Assembly: GCA_036940085.1 (NCBI GenBank)
Contig: JALLBK010000363.1
Coordinates: forward strand, 1-29,998
DNA from: Discostella pseudostelligera
Lineage: Eukaryota > Bacillariophyta > Thalassiosirophyceae > Thalassiosirales > Thalassiosiraceae
Length of the DNA stretch: 29,998 nt
Direction: 5' to 3'
A program made the translations under genes and the position numbers. Shown one piece after another: positions 1 through 9,334 of this stretch; position 1 is the stretch's first letter; each line of letters opens with the position of its first letter. The notes under the pieces are model-generated. The model ran no database searches. It was not told where the DNA came from and saw only the letters and a list, made by a program, of their open reading frames with translations.

Positions 1-124
1 GACTACGAGGTCAGACGTCTCAAAACGATTCCACGTGGAGTTTTTTCTCAAAAACAATTCCACGTGGAGGTTTTTGGTGCGCGCGACAGTGAATTCCCTA
101 AAAACTTATGAGACGGAGGGAGTA
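1..124. mobile_element. Right end of a Stowaway-like MITE (Tc1/mariner type), cut by the window start
   Basis: Positions 104-122 followed by TA (123-124) read on the minus strand as TA-CTCCCTCCGTCTCATAAG. This matches the terminal inverted repeat consensus I know for Stowaway MITEs (CTCCCTCCGT...), which insert at TA. The left repeat would lie upstream of base 1, so the element cannot be confirmed from both ends. Its interior holds two copies of ATTCCACGTGGAG (29-41 and 57-69), each next to a T-run. No coding capacity is seen, as expected of a non-autonomous element. It lies about 460 bp upstream of the GDP-fucose transporter. The identification rests on one end only. Confidence 0.55.
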
Positions 125-230
125 CATCATCTTCTCTCAATCAAAGAGAAGTGTCATCAGGATCGGATGTATGATATTATCTAAACTTCATTATTTGATG
201 TGAGAGTAGATAGTAGGAGTAGTAGCTGTG

Positions 231-284
231 ACTTCCACGTGGCACAGCAGTTTTGGCGGGTTCGTTAAATATTTTGGCGGGAAA
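231..284 (+). promoter_or_regulatory. Promoter cluster: CACGTG plus two E2F-like GGCGGG boxes, upstream of the GDP-fucose transporter
   Basis: CACGTG lies at 236-241 within TTCCACGTGGCA. It is followed by TTTTGGCGGG (251-260) and ATTTTGGCGGGAAA (271-284). The latter is close to the classical E2F/DP site TTTSSCGC, read TTTGGCGGGAAA. The cluster is about 300 bp upstream of the ATG at 586. Function is inferred from motif identity and from recurrence upstream of other genes in the window. The rest of 125-585 shows no convincing coding sequence. Confidence 0.45.
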
Positions 285-585
285 CATAATGACCTATGAC
301 CCTGCAACTGATTGGGTCACTCATTGCTTAAGCTTAAGTGAAAGTCATTCAGTAGTCATTGACTTAAGATTCAGTGCTGTCACTCCCATACCCGTCGCCA
401 TCGCATCCAAGCCGAGCCTGGATGGAGCCAAGCGCCAAGCCGCCGCGACTCCATCCTCGCTTCGTCGGCTTTGGCTTTGCACCTGCCTCGCCTCCTCATA
501 TCTACATAGCTCTTTATCTTCTCCATAACCAGCCCGAAGCCGTAGCCCGAGAGGAACATTCAATCAAACGTATCCAATTTCCAAC

Positions 586-1748
586 ATGGCGGCAAGCGAT
601 TCCATGTATATTGCGAGTGTGGTGGGCACGTATTGGGTCGTCAGTATCTCCATGGTTTACCTGAACAAAATTCTCATGTCCAACGACGGCATATCCATCC
701 CGGCACCACTCTTCGTTACGTGGTTTCAGTGCGTCGTTACCGTATTAATTTGTTGGTTGGCTGGTTTATGTGGCGAGCGTGCCCGGAGCTCAACCTCATC
801 ACAATACACCCCCGTGAGCGTAAATGAGAACGGGGAGAGTACACCAACAAAGCCCAAGTCTGGTTTCTTCGAGCAGTTTCCCAAGGCGGAATACCTCGTC
901 GGGAACGCGAAGCAGGTCTTCCCTCTTACTTTGATATTTGGTGAGTGAATTTCATTCGAGATATATGTTGTGCCATGTTCTATTATTCATGCTGCTGATA
1001 ATCCATTTATTCGATATTCATTAATTCGATAGTGGGGATGATTACCTTTAACAATATCTGCCTACAATTGGTAGAGGTTTCATTTTACAATGTGGCGAGG
1101 AGTTTGACAATAGTGTTTAATGTGATCCTATCCGGTGTATTCCTTGGAATTCCGACTTCTTTCAAAACGATGTTATGCCTTGGCGTCGTCATCGTTGGAT
1201 TTCTATTGGGCTCTCATGGCGAATTGAATTTCAGCTTGGTCGGTACCATCGCAGGTGTATTGTCCTCCCTCTTTGTTTCACTGAATTCAATTTTCACGAA
1301 AAAAGTCCTTCCTGTGGTAGACGACAACCATTGGAAATTGAGTTTTTACAACAACATGAATGCAAGCTTTCTTTTCCTCCCCCTCATATATGTGTTCGAG
1401 AAGGATATTATCATGGGTGCTACCGAACAACTTGCATCGTCAGCATTCTGGTCGGCAATGTGGGTGGCTGGGTTCTTTGGCTTTTCAATAGGTATTGTCA
1501 CCGTTCTTCAAATCAAAGCCACAAGTCCTTTGACACATAACATATCTGGAACAGCCAAAGCGGCAGTGCAATCTTTGATGGCGTTTGTTCTCTGGGGGAA
1601 CGAACCGACTGTTTTGGGTGTGTTGGGAATATTTACTGTTCTTGGTGGAAGTTTACTCTACACGTTTGTTAAGATGAATGAAAATTCTGAGAGTATTCCC
1701 ACACCTCCTCCTCCACCCCGGGAAAACGAAATGTCGTCGAAGGTGTAA
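586..1748 (+). CDS. SLC35C1: GDP-fucose transporter (SLC35C1 family), two exons
   Basis: Nucleotide-sugar antiporter expected in the Golgi membrane, importing GDP-fucose in exchange for GMP for fucosylation. Exons are 586-940 and 1033-1748. The 92-bp intron begins GTGAGT, ends AG, and interrupts a Val codon, giving the join IF-V-GMITFNN. The product is 356 aa, the usual family length. Family signatures are YWVVSISMVYLNK near the N-terminus, VGMITFNNICLQ, FYNVARSLTIVFNV, SLNSIFTKKVLPVVD and FYNNMNASFLFLPL, spread over about ten hydrophobic segments. The C-terminus is short, Pro-rich and cytosolic (PTPPPPPREN). The ATG at 586 (ACATGG context) starts right before the first membrane helix, so no leader is missing. 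It is tail to tail with the ALG6 ORF, with stop codons 145 bp apart. Another SLC35C member is possible, but the motifs fit C1 best. Confidence 0.92.
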
Positions 1749-1892
1749 CTCAAATGTTTAATGGATCTCGTATGAAATAAGAAACATCGAAATTCACTAA
1801 TGGGGAAGTCATCAATACGATAGAGGGGAATTTGCAATGACGAAGACAAAGATGGGAAGATTTCAATATTTAACTTAAATGAAATATGTGGA

Positions 1893-2858
1893 CTATCTAC
1901 CCAATGATCCCTTTGCACCTTTTGTCTGTTTCCACTCTCGAAGGCCCCTTCCCATCTCCCCCACGATTCCTTCCACGGCCTTACCACTTGCTTTTCCAGC
2001 GCTGCTCAATGCCCGAGACACCGACTTCAAATGGTGTCCGGTTTCGAATACGAACAAGGAGGAATATCATATGAGCTAACGAGCTTGAACGAAATTCAAA
2101 CGGAGAAGTACCATACTCACCCTCTCCTCTATGCCGCCGTCGACAGCCATTCGTATAAGCTGAAGTGCAAAAGATGGAGATATTGAAAGTTGCGTTTCAA
2201 TCATTTGAGCAGCAATAGCATCGTTACCCATGAACATCATATTAGGCAGATACTCATGCAAACCGTATTGTAAGTCATCTGCAAGGTAAGTGAGGAGCGA
2301 TGGATCAGCCTCAATCAGAGCCGCAGACTTTTCCCCTGATGGATACGATAGGAGAAAATGTGCTGCGTCTATCACTTGCGAAGTGGGTAGACGGTAAAGC
2401 TGAGGCGCCCTGACCAACATCTGATGCGAAGTCAGTTTCATTGCCTGGATTGTCTCATTACCGGCTACTATGTCCATGTCCACAAGGTGCTGTTCTGTGA
2501 TTTTCCATGTGTTCCCATCTATCCAGTCGTCGACATCCCGATCAACCAATTCATCTGTATCGTTGGCAGTGCTCACGGTAGACATACTATCATGCTCTCG
2601 GGTTGAAAGATCCAAGACCGGCAGAGCTTCTTGAGCATTCTTACGTTCCCATTCTAGTGAAACCATTGCTCGAGAAAGAAAATCTTCTGTAATGATGTCG
2701 CCGGTGCAGTCCTGCCCGATAGACAGAAGAATGTTCGCGCAGATTATTGGTGCATTGCTATTTCGAAACGGCGACCCGAGCAGAAATCCTTCACTCGTTG
2801 TACATGTCAAAAGGAAAATGCTCAAGACGGAAACAGGAGAAATACTGCTCGGCTTCAT
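1893..2858 (-). CDS. Putative plastid-targeted protein embedded at the 3' end of the ALG6 ORF
   Basis: Starting at ATG 2858 (Met652 of the long ORF), the frame encodes 289 aa. It begins with a clear signal peptide, MKPSSISPVSVLSIFLLTCT, followed by TSEGF-LLGSP, which resembles the diatom plastid junction (small residue, then Phe). The rest is soluble, with acidic linkers, then helical stretches such as HFLLSYPSGEKSAALIEADP and DPSLLTYLADDLQYGLHEYL that faintly resemble mTERF-type helical repeats; I do not consider the family settled. The final exon (1893-2024) is joined by a 96-bp intron (donor GTGAGT at 2120, acceptor AG at 2026-2025) and encodes a basic, Gly-rich tail ending KGSLGR. Skipping this intron would instead give a stop at 2076. 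An internal Met with its own signal peptide argues for an independent gene lying directly behind ALG6. Confidence 0.55.
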
Positions 2859-4811
2859 CTTTGTCCTTTGCCTTGTTCCACTCCGTTTACCTCCTGAATT
2901 GCAATGCTTTATCATTGCATGCAACGTGCCGAAATAGGAGATGCAAAACAATCCACAGCCTGCAAAACTCCACAAGACAGGGAATAAATCGGGAAGATTG
3001 TTCGGAGGAATCATAGTTACCTCCAATATATGCAGAGTGATCATGCCGACCCATGACAGTTTAGGAATATATCGGGTGATGTATCTGTCTGAAAAGATGT
3101 CCAAATCTTCATCATACGTTGCCAGTTTTGATGATTGCACCATTGCCAAGCAATTGATGCATAGGAAAATAACTATGCAGCAAACATAGGCATCCAATAA
3201 CCGATCGATCACTAGCAACGGCCAAAGACTCCACGTAGCAAGTATGGAAAAGAAGAATACAAAGTTTGGCGCATCCACCATCAACATTGATATGGGTGCA
3301 AGCGGAATGAGAATGCCCTTCTCGTGGACTTGATAGCTGGCGAGAAAGAATGCTAAAGAAGTCGATCCCGTACCCCAGAGTAAAAGCCGAAGATCGACAT
3401 TGCCGCTACCCTCTACATTTCGAGATCGACTCAACTGATTTGGTGTATTGTCACCATCACCGTTGGAGGCTGCGTCTCTATGTAAGATGTCACCACGACC
3501 TACCCGAAAGAGTAAATAACATGGTGGCAAAATCAATGCCAATGTCAAGCCGAGCGCTGCAAAAGGTAAGACGTTGGCCGAAACACGATCCCGAATTGAG
3601 AATGGCTTTATGGACAAAGCGCACCATACATTGGCTACTTTCCCTTCAAATATACCACGGTGAAAGGGGAACAATCGTTTGAGAATTTGCATCACTCCAT
3701 CAAGACTGACTGGCACTGAATCGTTGCTGTGCGAGCTCATTGTGAATGGCAACCAAAGCAAGGCAAATGATAAAATCACTGTCATTCCTAACGCAGCAAA
3801 TCGGCGAACCACCGTCCACATAATGAATTGGTTTTGCTTGGTGTCGCGACGAAAACATCGACCCAATAGATACGCAAAGACAGCTGGGGCATGATATAAC
3901 TCCATCTGCTTGAAATTGAGAGCAAGGCTGAATACGATACTACCCCAAATAGGACCCATGAATGACGACGAAGATGATTGACGAGCATCTGCCTTGGTAG
4001 AATTGGTGGTGATTGTGACGAAATAAAAGGACCACAACGCTAGTCCTAATGAAACTGTATTGTATTGGAAGTGGCCGTGATCAATCAAAATGATGGCCGG
4101 CTGGCACAATGCAGTGAGCAGAAGCCACACATGGGAGGAAACCCTTTCCTCAACTTCACTTGCAGCTAAACGTCTCGACAAAACCCAAACCGCACTCATA
4201 TAAATCATTAGGTCACATAGTAATACTGTCAATCTCATGTACATCTTTCCTCCAGAATGTTCGAAGCCCCATCTACTGGAGTGAAGTGCAACCAGATCTC
4301 TTAATACTCCAATTCCTTTGCTGAATTTTCTAGTTCCACTACCGGTATTTTGTATTTTGTCCATGCAAACTTCGGAATGGTTCTCATCACACACACCGAA
4401 ACTATCTATCTGTTGTTCTGCGTTATTGCCCTTATCATTTTTGTCATCAATTCCTGCAAATGATGCATCATCGCTGTGTAGTCCACCAACAGTGTGTGCC
4501 ACCCAACCAAAGAACCAACTCACATAGGCCGTCAAGGGCGGGTAATCTAATCCCCAGTATCCCAATTCATGATAATACCATTCATTTAGTGGAAGATGAT
4601 ACGTAATTTCCATCCAATGTCGTTGGGCCTCGTAGTCACCGCCATATTTGGTGGGTTTAATTGGTCGATGTTCATGTGGAAGTTGTTGTTGTTGACTTTT
4701 TGGACCTTGGTAGTCATCTTGGCCGGAATGTGGGTGAAAGCCGACTAATATTCGAAGTAGGAGTGCAGATAAGATTATTGCAGCGTGTTGTAGACGGCGT
4801 GAGCGTGACAT
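1893..4811 (-). CDS. ALG6: ALG6 dolichyl-P-glucose:Man9GlcNAc2-PP-dolichol alpha-1,3-glucosyltransferase; ORF continues in frame into a second protein
   Basis: ER-membrane enzyme (GT57) that adds the first glucose to the lipid-linked oligosaccharide for N-glycosylation. The ORF starts at ATG 4811 and uses two exons (2121-4811 and 1893-2024; intron donor GTGAGT), 940 codons before TAG. Residues 1-651 are ALG6: a first hydrophobic segment, then GGDYEAQRHWMEIT, where D59 matches the catalytic aspartate of the first lumenal loop; GLDYPPLTAY; DHGHFQYNTVSLG; LNFKQMELYHAP; FPFHRGIFEGKVANVW; and SYQVHEKGILIPL. About ten further hydrophobic segments follow. A low-complexity acidic insertion of about 55 residues follows the PPLTAY region. 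ALG6 homologues normally end near residue 640, but no stop is present and the frame continues into a separate-looking protein at Met652 (next entry). Whether this is a fusion, two genes or an error is unresolved. Confidence 0.85.
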
Positions 4812-4976
4812 TGTGCTATGGAATGAGCTTGTTCAAGATCATCTACTCGGCGGCGGCTGTCATGGTCGATGTCGAATGTCGCGGTGAGCGCGCGATGAAG
4901 ATAGTGACGAAAAAATGAAAAATATTAAGGGAGGGAAGAAAAGATCGGCGACAATGTGGCGAAGTACAATCTGGCT

Positions 4977-5010
4977 AAAATGGCGGGAAGAGCGCTGATG
5001 GTGCCACGTG
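4977..5010. promoter_or_regulatory. ALG6 upstream E2F-like box and CACGTG
   Basis: AAAATGGCGGGAAG (4977-4990) and GCCACGTGTAAG (CACGTG at 5005-5010) lie 165-200 bp upstream of the ALG6 ATG (4811, minus). The same two words, GGCGGGAA and TTACACGTGGCA, occur together upstream of the TPR/CLN3 pair. The remainder of 4812-5211 holds no supported gene; it is the ALG6 5' flank and the SBDS 3' flank. Confidence 0.4.
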
Positions 5011-5211
5011 TAAGTTTGACATGCTGGTGGCGGTGGCTATAAGATGGATGGATGCAGCGCCCTGCAATGATTGATTCATATTCAAGCAATGGAGTTTGTT
5101 TGCTTCTCCAAAATCTTGATCACTATTAGGCAATATTTCATGGAATAATGTCAGACAAGTCAGTATCATCCACTATGAGTCCTCATCACTATTTTGCATG
5201 GAACTAAAGCA

Positions 5212-6657
5212 TCATAGTTCAAAGAACACGTCCGAGTCACATATCAAGAATTCTTGTTCAGATACGGGAGGCACATTTTTCATCTTCAATTTCACATTGT
5301 ATCTATGCCAGTCGCTACGAAAATGCACTCGATACTCTCCCGGCGTGAATGCCCCACCACATGTGTTGCATGGTTTGACATCTGTTCCTTGTACTGCTCC
5401 GTCTCCTCCCTGCTGCATTATATTGTTCTCATTGCTAAGGGCGATGGTAGAGACAGCTCCATCTCCTTCAATAATACCCAATCGCTCAGCACGTTCCCTC
5501 TGACGAGTTTTTTCGGCAGCAATCCGTTCCCCACGCTCGGCGTGCTCCTCCTTCTCACGGCGTTTCGCCTTCTTGCTCTTCTTTTGCGCCGCCTTTTGAG
5601 CCTTGCGAGAATTATTGTTGGTAGCCAATATCTGTGAATCATTATTTTGGTTCTCATCGTCGGAATCGTCGATGATGAGTTTCGATTTGAGATTGTCCGA
5701 TAGAGATTGATCGACATAGTTGTCTCCTGACGTAGGTGGTGCCGCTGATGTATTTGCTCCCTCCGCTTGAGCAATTGCATCATCATCATCATCTTGTTGC
5801 CGTTGTTGCTTCTGTTGAGCCCTACGCTCCAATTCCGATCCCAAAGTCACGTCACCTTCCTCGGTCGTTACGCATTGTTGAATAATTTCCAACCGTCCAC
5901 GCACCGATGCATCTCGGGTAATGTTCTCGATTTTACGATAGAGAGATGGATCCGATTGAAATACGATCCTGGTTTGTTGTTTACTGCTATCGTCATTATT
6001 GGGTGGTAGTATGTCCGATCGGGAAACGCCTTCTTTGACCAACAGATCGATGGTTCTGGCGACATGGTCAGATGCTGATGACGACCCATTACCAGCAAGG
6101 TCATCGTCATTATCGAATAGCACGAACGCCAATTGCATCTTAGCCCGCTCAATATCCAGAGTTTGTGTTTTCTGGAGCAATTTCACACAATCCAAAAATT
6201 GCTGCTTGACATTATGCGTCGGATGCACCATAAAGCCCGCCCTTCGCATAGCATCCCGCACCTGTGCCATGGTGTACGGCCGTCGACTACCAGGATGTAC
6301 ACACTTCTCAGATACCATACTTGCCACCTCTCGTATAGTCGACTCATGCTGTGCTGCTCGTTCCTGATCTGAAATTTGCACATCCCCCTTGTCAAGAATG
6401 TAGCGACACACGGCTAATTCGTCGGTAGTCTCAAAACACTGTTGGAGTATTTTACTATTCGCAAATTGCCCCTTGGATACATTCGTAAAGACACGCTCTG
6501 TTTGCAACACCTCCGATAAGTCCGTTTCAGTACCCTGGCGATAATTGAGGATTTTGTTCCGATAGCAGGCCACCTCGAAGCGGTGGCCGGCGCGGGATAG
6601 TCGGACGACGGCGACGTTGGTGAGACGAACTTGATTGACTGGTAGCTGCCGAGACAT
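5212..6657 (-). CDS. SBDS: SBDS ribosome maturation factor with C-terminal C2H2 zinc finger
   Basis: SBDS works with the GTPase EFL1 to release eIF6 from pre-60S subunits in late cytoplasmic ribosome maturation. The single-exon ORF gives 481 aa against about 250 in animals. Residues 1-95 form the FYSH domain (LTNVAVVRLSRAGHRFEVAC, VFTNVSKGQFANS). The helical middle domain (RPYTMAQVRDAMRRAGF, PTHNVKQQFLDCVKLLQ) and the ferredoxin-like domain (AKMQLAFVLF) run to about residue 255. A low-complexity charged linker follows, with poly-Asp, Gln-rich and Lys/Arg-rich parts. At the end is a zinc finger with C430, C433, H445 and H451, in the context CNTC-x11-H-FRSDWHRYN. That SDWHRYN word is typical of Rei1/ZNF622-type fingers, also 60S factors. 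Extended SBDS proteins are known in plants and some protists. Start ATG 6657 is unambiguous. Confidence 0.93.
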   Translation of the reverse strand: MSRQLPVNQVRLTNVAVVRLSRAGHRFEVACYRNKILNYRQGTETDLSEVLQTERVFTNVSKGQFANSKILQQCFETTDELAVCRYILDKGDVQISDQERAAQHESTIREVASMVSEKCVHPGSRRPYTMAQVRDAMRRAGFMVHPTHNVKQQFLDCVKLLQKTQTLDIERAKMQLAFVLFDNDDDLAGNGSSSASDHVARTIDLLVKEGVSRSDILPPNNDDSSKQQTRIVFQSDPSLYRKIENITRDASVRGRLEIIQQCVTTEEGDVTLGSELERRAQQKQQRQQDDDDDAIAQAEGANTSAAPPTSGDNYVDQSLSDNLKSKLIIDDSDDENQNNDSQILATNNNSRKAQKAAQKKSKKAKRREKEEHAERGERIAAEKTRQRERAERLGIIEGDGAVSTIALSNENNIMQQGGDGAVQGTDVKPCNTCGGAFTPGEYRVHFRSDWHRYNVKLKMKNVPPVSEQEFLICDSDVFFEL

Positions 6658-6893
6658 TATTTTTGTTAGGGATGCTGCTCACAAAGACAAAGTAGTAACT
6701 GATGGATTCAAGAGGTCGTAGCAATCGTCGTCAGACTACAACTGCACCAATGATTTGGTATTAGTGGAGTAGGGGCGGGGTATGGATAGATGGAGATGAG
6801 TGGATTACTGGTTTACTAGGAGTAATCACTTCATTGCCCTCGATTGATCGAATGAATGAATGAATGGATGGATGGAGCGGAGGAGCTGCGGGT

Positions 6894-6929
6894 TGGCGCC
6901 ATTTTTGTCACACTCTTCCCGCCTTTTTG
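6894..6929. promoter_or_regulatory. E2F-like sites in the bidirectional region between SBDS and the coiled-coil gene
   Basis: TTCCCGCC (6916-6923; GGCGGGAA on minus, preceded there by CAAAAA) lies beside TTGGCGCCATTTTT (from 6893). These sit between the divergent starts of SBDS (6657, -) and the coiled-coil gene (7172, +), about 250 bp from each. A (GAAT)n/(GGAT)n-like stretch is at 6849-6876. No other feature is evident in 6658-7171. Confidence 0.35.
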
Positions 6930-7171
6930 TCATTCATTCTTTCGGCACACTTCTCTTTCAACGGAGAGAGGAAAATATCTTCCTTTTGAGAAACCGCATG
7001 ACCAATCCACATAGGATCTTCATATCTTTCTTCCTTTTGACTAAATTAGGTCTCTCTATCATCGCCGTATTTTTTCACCTACGAACTCCGTTGGAAAACA
7101 ATATTGGAATTAACCATGAACCTTGATCCTCTTGGACTTTGATAGGCATCGAGGATCTCTACGAGGCAACC

Positions 7172-9334
7172 ATGGAAACCATTATCTCCCCACGCTCGCG
7201 GCCTCCCGTTGGCATCGTCCAACGAATGGCTCAAGAGCGGGAAACCCGCCCTCCCCTGGGAGCTGTCAAAACAATGGCTCAAAATATCAGCAAAAGCAAA
7301 GGTGCCAGTCCGCCGCGATCCGCAGCCTCGGCGGCGGCAGCATCGGCAGGTCACGATGCCGCGGCAATTCATCGCATGAAGTTGGCTAGAGCCAAATCAC
7401 ATCATCGGACCAAGTTATCGCCTGAGACACATACCGTCGCCAGCAGAGGCCACCAGTCAGTGTCGTCATCCTCCGCGAACAAGGACAGATATGATCATGA
7501 TACAATGAACATTGCCGACAGTCAAAGTACGAGCAGTGTTGGGAATAGATCTTGGCTGAAGTCTGTACCGAATAATGAAACTATACGCAAGGCGGCACAC
7601 AGTTACATGTCCAACGCAGTGAATGGCGGTGGTGCTACCAATCATGTAGCCAACTCAAGCTCGAGTAGTTACCACATCGGCTTAACCTCCCTACTTAGCG
7701 ATGATGCCACCATTGAATCAATGGTAGAACATAACGAAATCACGGAGACAGAACTGTACCAAAAGTTTGAGGAGGCCTTCAATTTGACATTGCAGAATAA
7801 TCCGGGAATACTGCCGGGGGCACCCACGGTGATTAGCTCCATCAAAAAGTCGTTGCACAAGGTACAAAAGGCCAAGGTTCAGAAAGAGATGGAAATGAGG
7901 AAGCAATTAGATGCGTTGAAGAATGAAACCGATCAGATGGAGGCACAGCTACGCAAGGAGATGGGGAAAAACTCATTGCGTCGAGTTGAGTTGACACAAG
8001 AGTTAGAGGATGCCAAGGGCGACCAGGGCCTGCTGCAGGACAAATTGACGACACAGATTGCTGCCATCCAAGCGGCGAAGCGGGAACTCAATAGCAAAAT
8101 GAACGATGTGACCAAAGAGAAGGAGGAACTTACGAAGCATCTTGGCTTCCTATCCAAATCACGAGCGGAACTCGAGGAGGCGCTGGAGACAGAAATGAAG
8201 CTGGTCGAGAAGGATCGGGATGCATTGCAAAAGGTCGTGGCCGAGCGGAAAAAGTTGCAAAAGCAAAAGGCGGAGAATAAGGAGCTCGAGGGCAAGATCG
8301 AGAAGATGACCGAGGCTGCATCTAAGGAGAAGAAGGCATTACAGGCCGAGGTGGCAGAACTGAAGAAATTTGAGGAGCATCTTGCAGCATTACGAGAACA
8401 GAACGAGCAGACGAGAAATGAATTGGAAGAGGAGAAGCGACGGCTGAAGGAAACCGCCGAGTTGATGCAGGCTAAGAAAAATACATTGATGGAATCAGTG
8501 AAAGACATAGAAGGCCAATATCAGAAGGAGATTGACGAGTTGGAGGGTCGATTCGTCACATCCTATTTCAAGCCAGGTAGTGGTGGCGGCGCTGTTGCTC
8601 TCGTTGGCGGTGGCATTGGCGCAGAGGAGGATAGAATGAGGCGGGAAATTGTCCGATTGCGTGAGGAACTAGAGCTTGCGAAGACGCGCACCACCCCCGG
8701 AACATCATCCAATCATCACAGGGATGATATTCGAGAAGAGATAGAAAGCTTACGCGCTGAAATTCGGAACCACAACATTACTTCTTCTTCCAAATTCTCA
8801 CCAAAGATGACTCCCCGGTCGCCACGATTTGGAGGAGGGCTTGCGAAGACGCGCACCACCCCCGGAACATCATCCAATCATCACAGGGATGATACTTCTT
8901 CCAAATTCTCACCAAAGATGACTCCCCGGTCGCCACGATTTGGAGGAGGAGGAGAAGGAGTCGTAGCACGGATGCGCGACGAATTCGATCTAGTGCAAAC
9001 GCGCAACCCACGACAATCATTGTCATCTACCAGGAATAATGATTCAAGAGAAGAGTTAAACACTCTACGCAATGAAATTCAGAGTCCACCACAGTACGGA
9101 GGACGACGAGGAGGAGGATCAATAGGAGGACTGTACGAAAGCAGATTACACACTCCGAATGAAAGCCGATTTTACACTCCCAATGAAAGCCGATTGTTCA
9201 CTCCGAATAATGAAAGCAGAGCGGCGTTCACCCCAAGCGACAGCCGAACGTCGTTCACTCCGAAAGAAAGACGAGTGTTCACTCCGAGTGAGACCAGATT
9301 GTACACTCCACAAGCGCGAAGGTATTTCTCATAA
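7172..9334 (+). CDS. Coiled-coil protein with C-terminal TP-repeat array
   Basis: Unrecognised protein of 720 aa. I start at ATG 7172 (ACCATGG context); the 11 preceding in-frame codons have no ATG and are preceded by a TGA. Residues 1-170 are Ser/Ala-rich and basic, probably disordered. Residues about 225-480 are a long Glu/Lys-rich coiled coil with heptad spacing, plus short segments later. Residues about 500-610 carry an internal duplication of a block including SSKFSPKMTPRSPRFGGG. The end has eight copies of a unit like NESRLFTP (ESRLHTP, ESRFYTP, ESRLFTP, ESRAAFTP, DSRTSFTP, ERRVFTP, ETRLYTP and a degenerate last one). The many S/T-P sites suggest phosphorylation by proline-directed kinases; the architecture suggests a cytoskeletal or centrosomal scaffold, but this is inference. 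It shares a divergent promoter with SBDS. Confidence 0.75.
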   Translation: METIISPRSRPPVGIVQRMAQERETRPPLGAVKTMAQNISKSKGASPPRSAASAAAASAGHDAAAIHRMKLARAKSHHRTKLSPETHTVASRGHQSVSSSSANKDRYDHDTMNIADSQSTSSVGNRSWLKSVPNNETIRKAAHSYMSNAVNGGGATNHVANSSSSSYHIGLTSLLSDDATIESMVEHNEITETELYQKFEEAFNLTLQNNPGILPGAPTVISSIKKSLHKVQKAKVQKEMEMRKQLDALKNETDQMEAQLRKEMGKNSLRRVELTQELEDAKGDQGLLQDKLTTQIAAIQAAKRELNSKMNDVTKEKEELTKHLGFLSKSRAELEEALETEMKLVEKDRDALQKVVAERKKLQKQKAENKELEGKIEKMTEAASKEKKALQAEVAELKKFEEHLAALREQNEQTRNELEEEKRRLKETAELMQAKKNTLMESVKDIEGQYQKEIDELEGRFVTSYFKPGSGGGAVALVGGGIGAEEDRMRREIVRLREELELAKTRTTPGTSSNHHRDDIREEIESLRAEIRNHNITSSSKFSPKMTPRSPRFGGGLAKTRTTPGTSSNHHRDDTSSKFSPKMTPRSPRFGGGGEGVVARMRDEFDLVQTRNPRQSLSSTRNNDSREELNTLRNEIQSPPQYGGRRGGGSIGGLYESRLHTPNESRFYTPNESRLFTPNNESRAAFTPSDSRTSFTPKERRVFTPSETRLYTPQARRYFS
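8674..8949 (+). repeat. In-frame tandem duplication in the coiled-coil gene; second copy shortened by 54 bp
   Basis: Bases 8674-8729 are identical to 8839-8894 (56 bp), and 8784-8838 to 8895-8949 (55 bp). The pattern is one 165-bp unit (8674-8838) duplicated in tandem, with the second copy lacking the 54 bp equivalent to 8730-8783. Both 165 and 54 are multiples of three, so the frame is kept. Confidence 0.9.
9132..9325 (+). repeat. Degenerate 24-bp coding repeats (NESRxxTP units)
   Basis: The 3' end of the coiled-coil gene consists of about eight degenerate units of the form GAAAGC-CGA-TT-TTC-ACTCCG-AAT (24 bp, 8 codons), with occasional one-codon or two-codon additions. Each unit gives an acidic residue, S/T/R, Arg, a hydrophobic or aromatic pair, and TP. 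Confidence 0.85.

Noticed and set aside
253..664. Small plus and minus ORFs upstream of the GDP-fucose transporter
   Set aside because: Overlapping low-complexity frames in promoter/5' UTR, no motifs, and alternative non-ATG starts for some.
7933..8508. 191-codon minus-strand ORF within the coiled-coil gene
   Set aside because: Ser/Phe-rich antisense shadow of Glu/Lys codons of the coiled coil.
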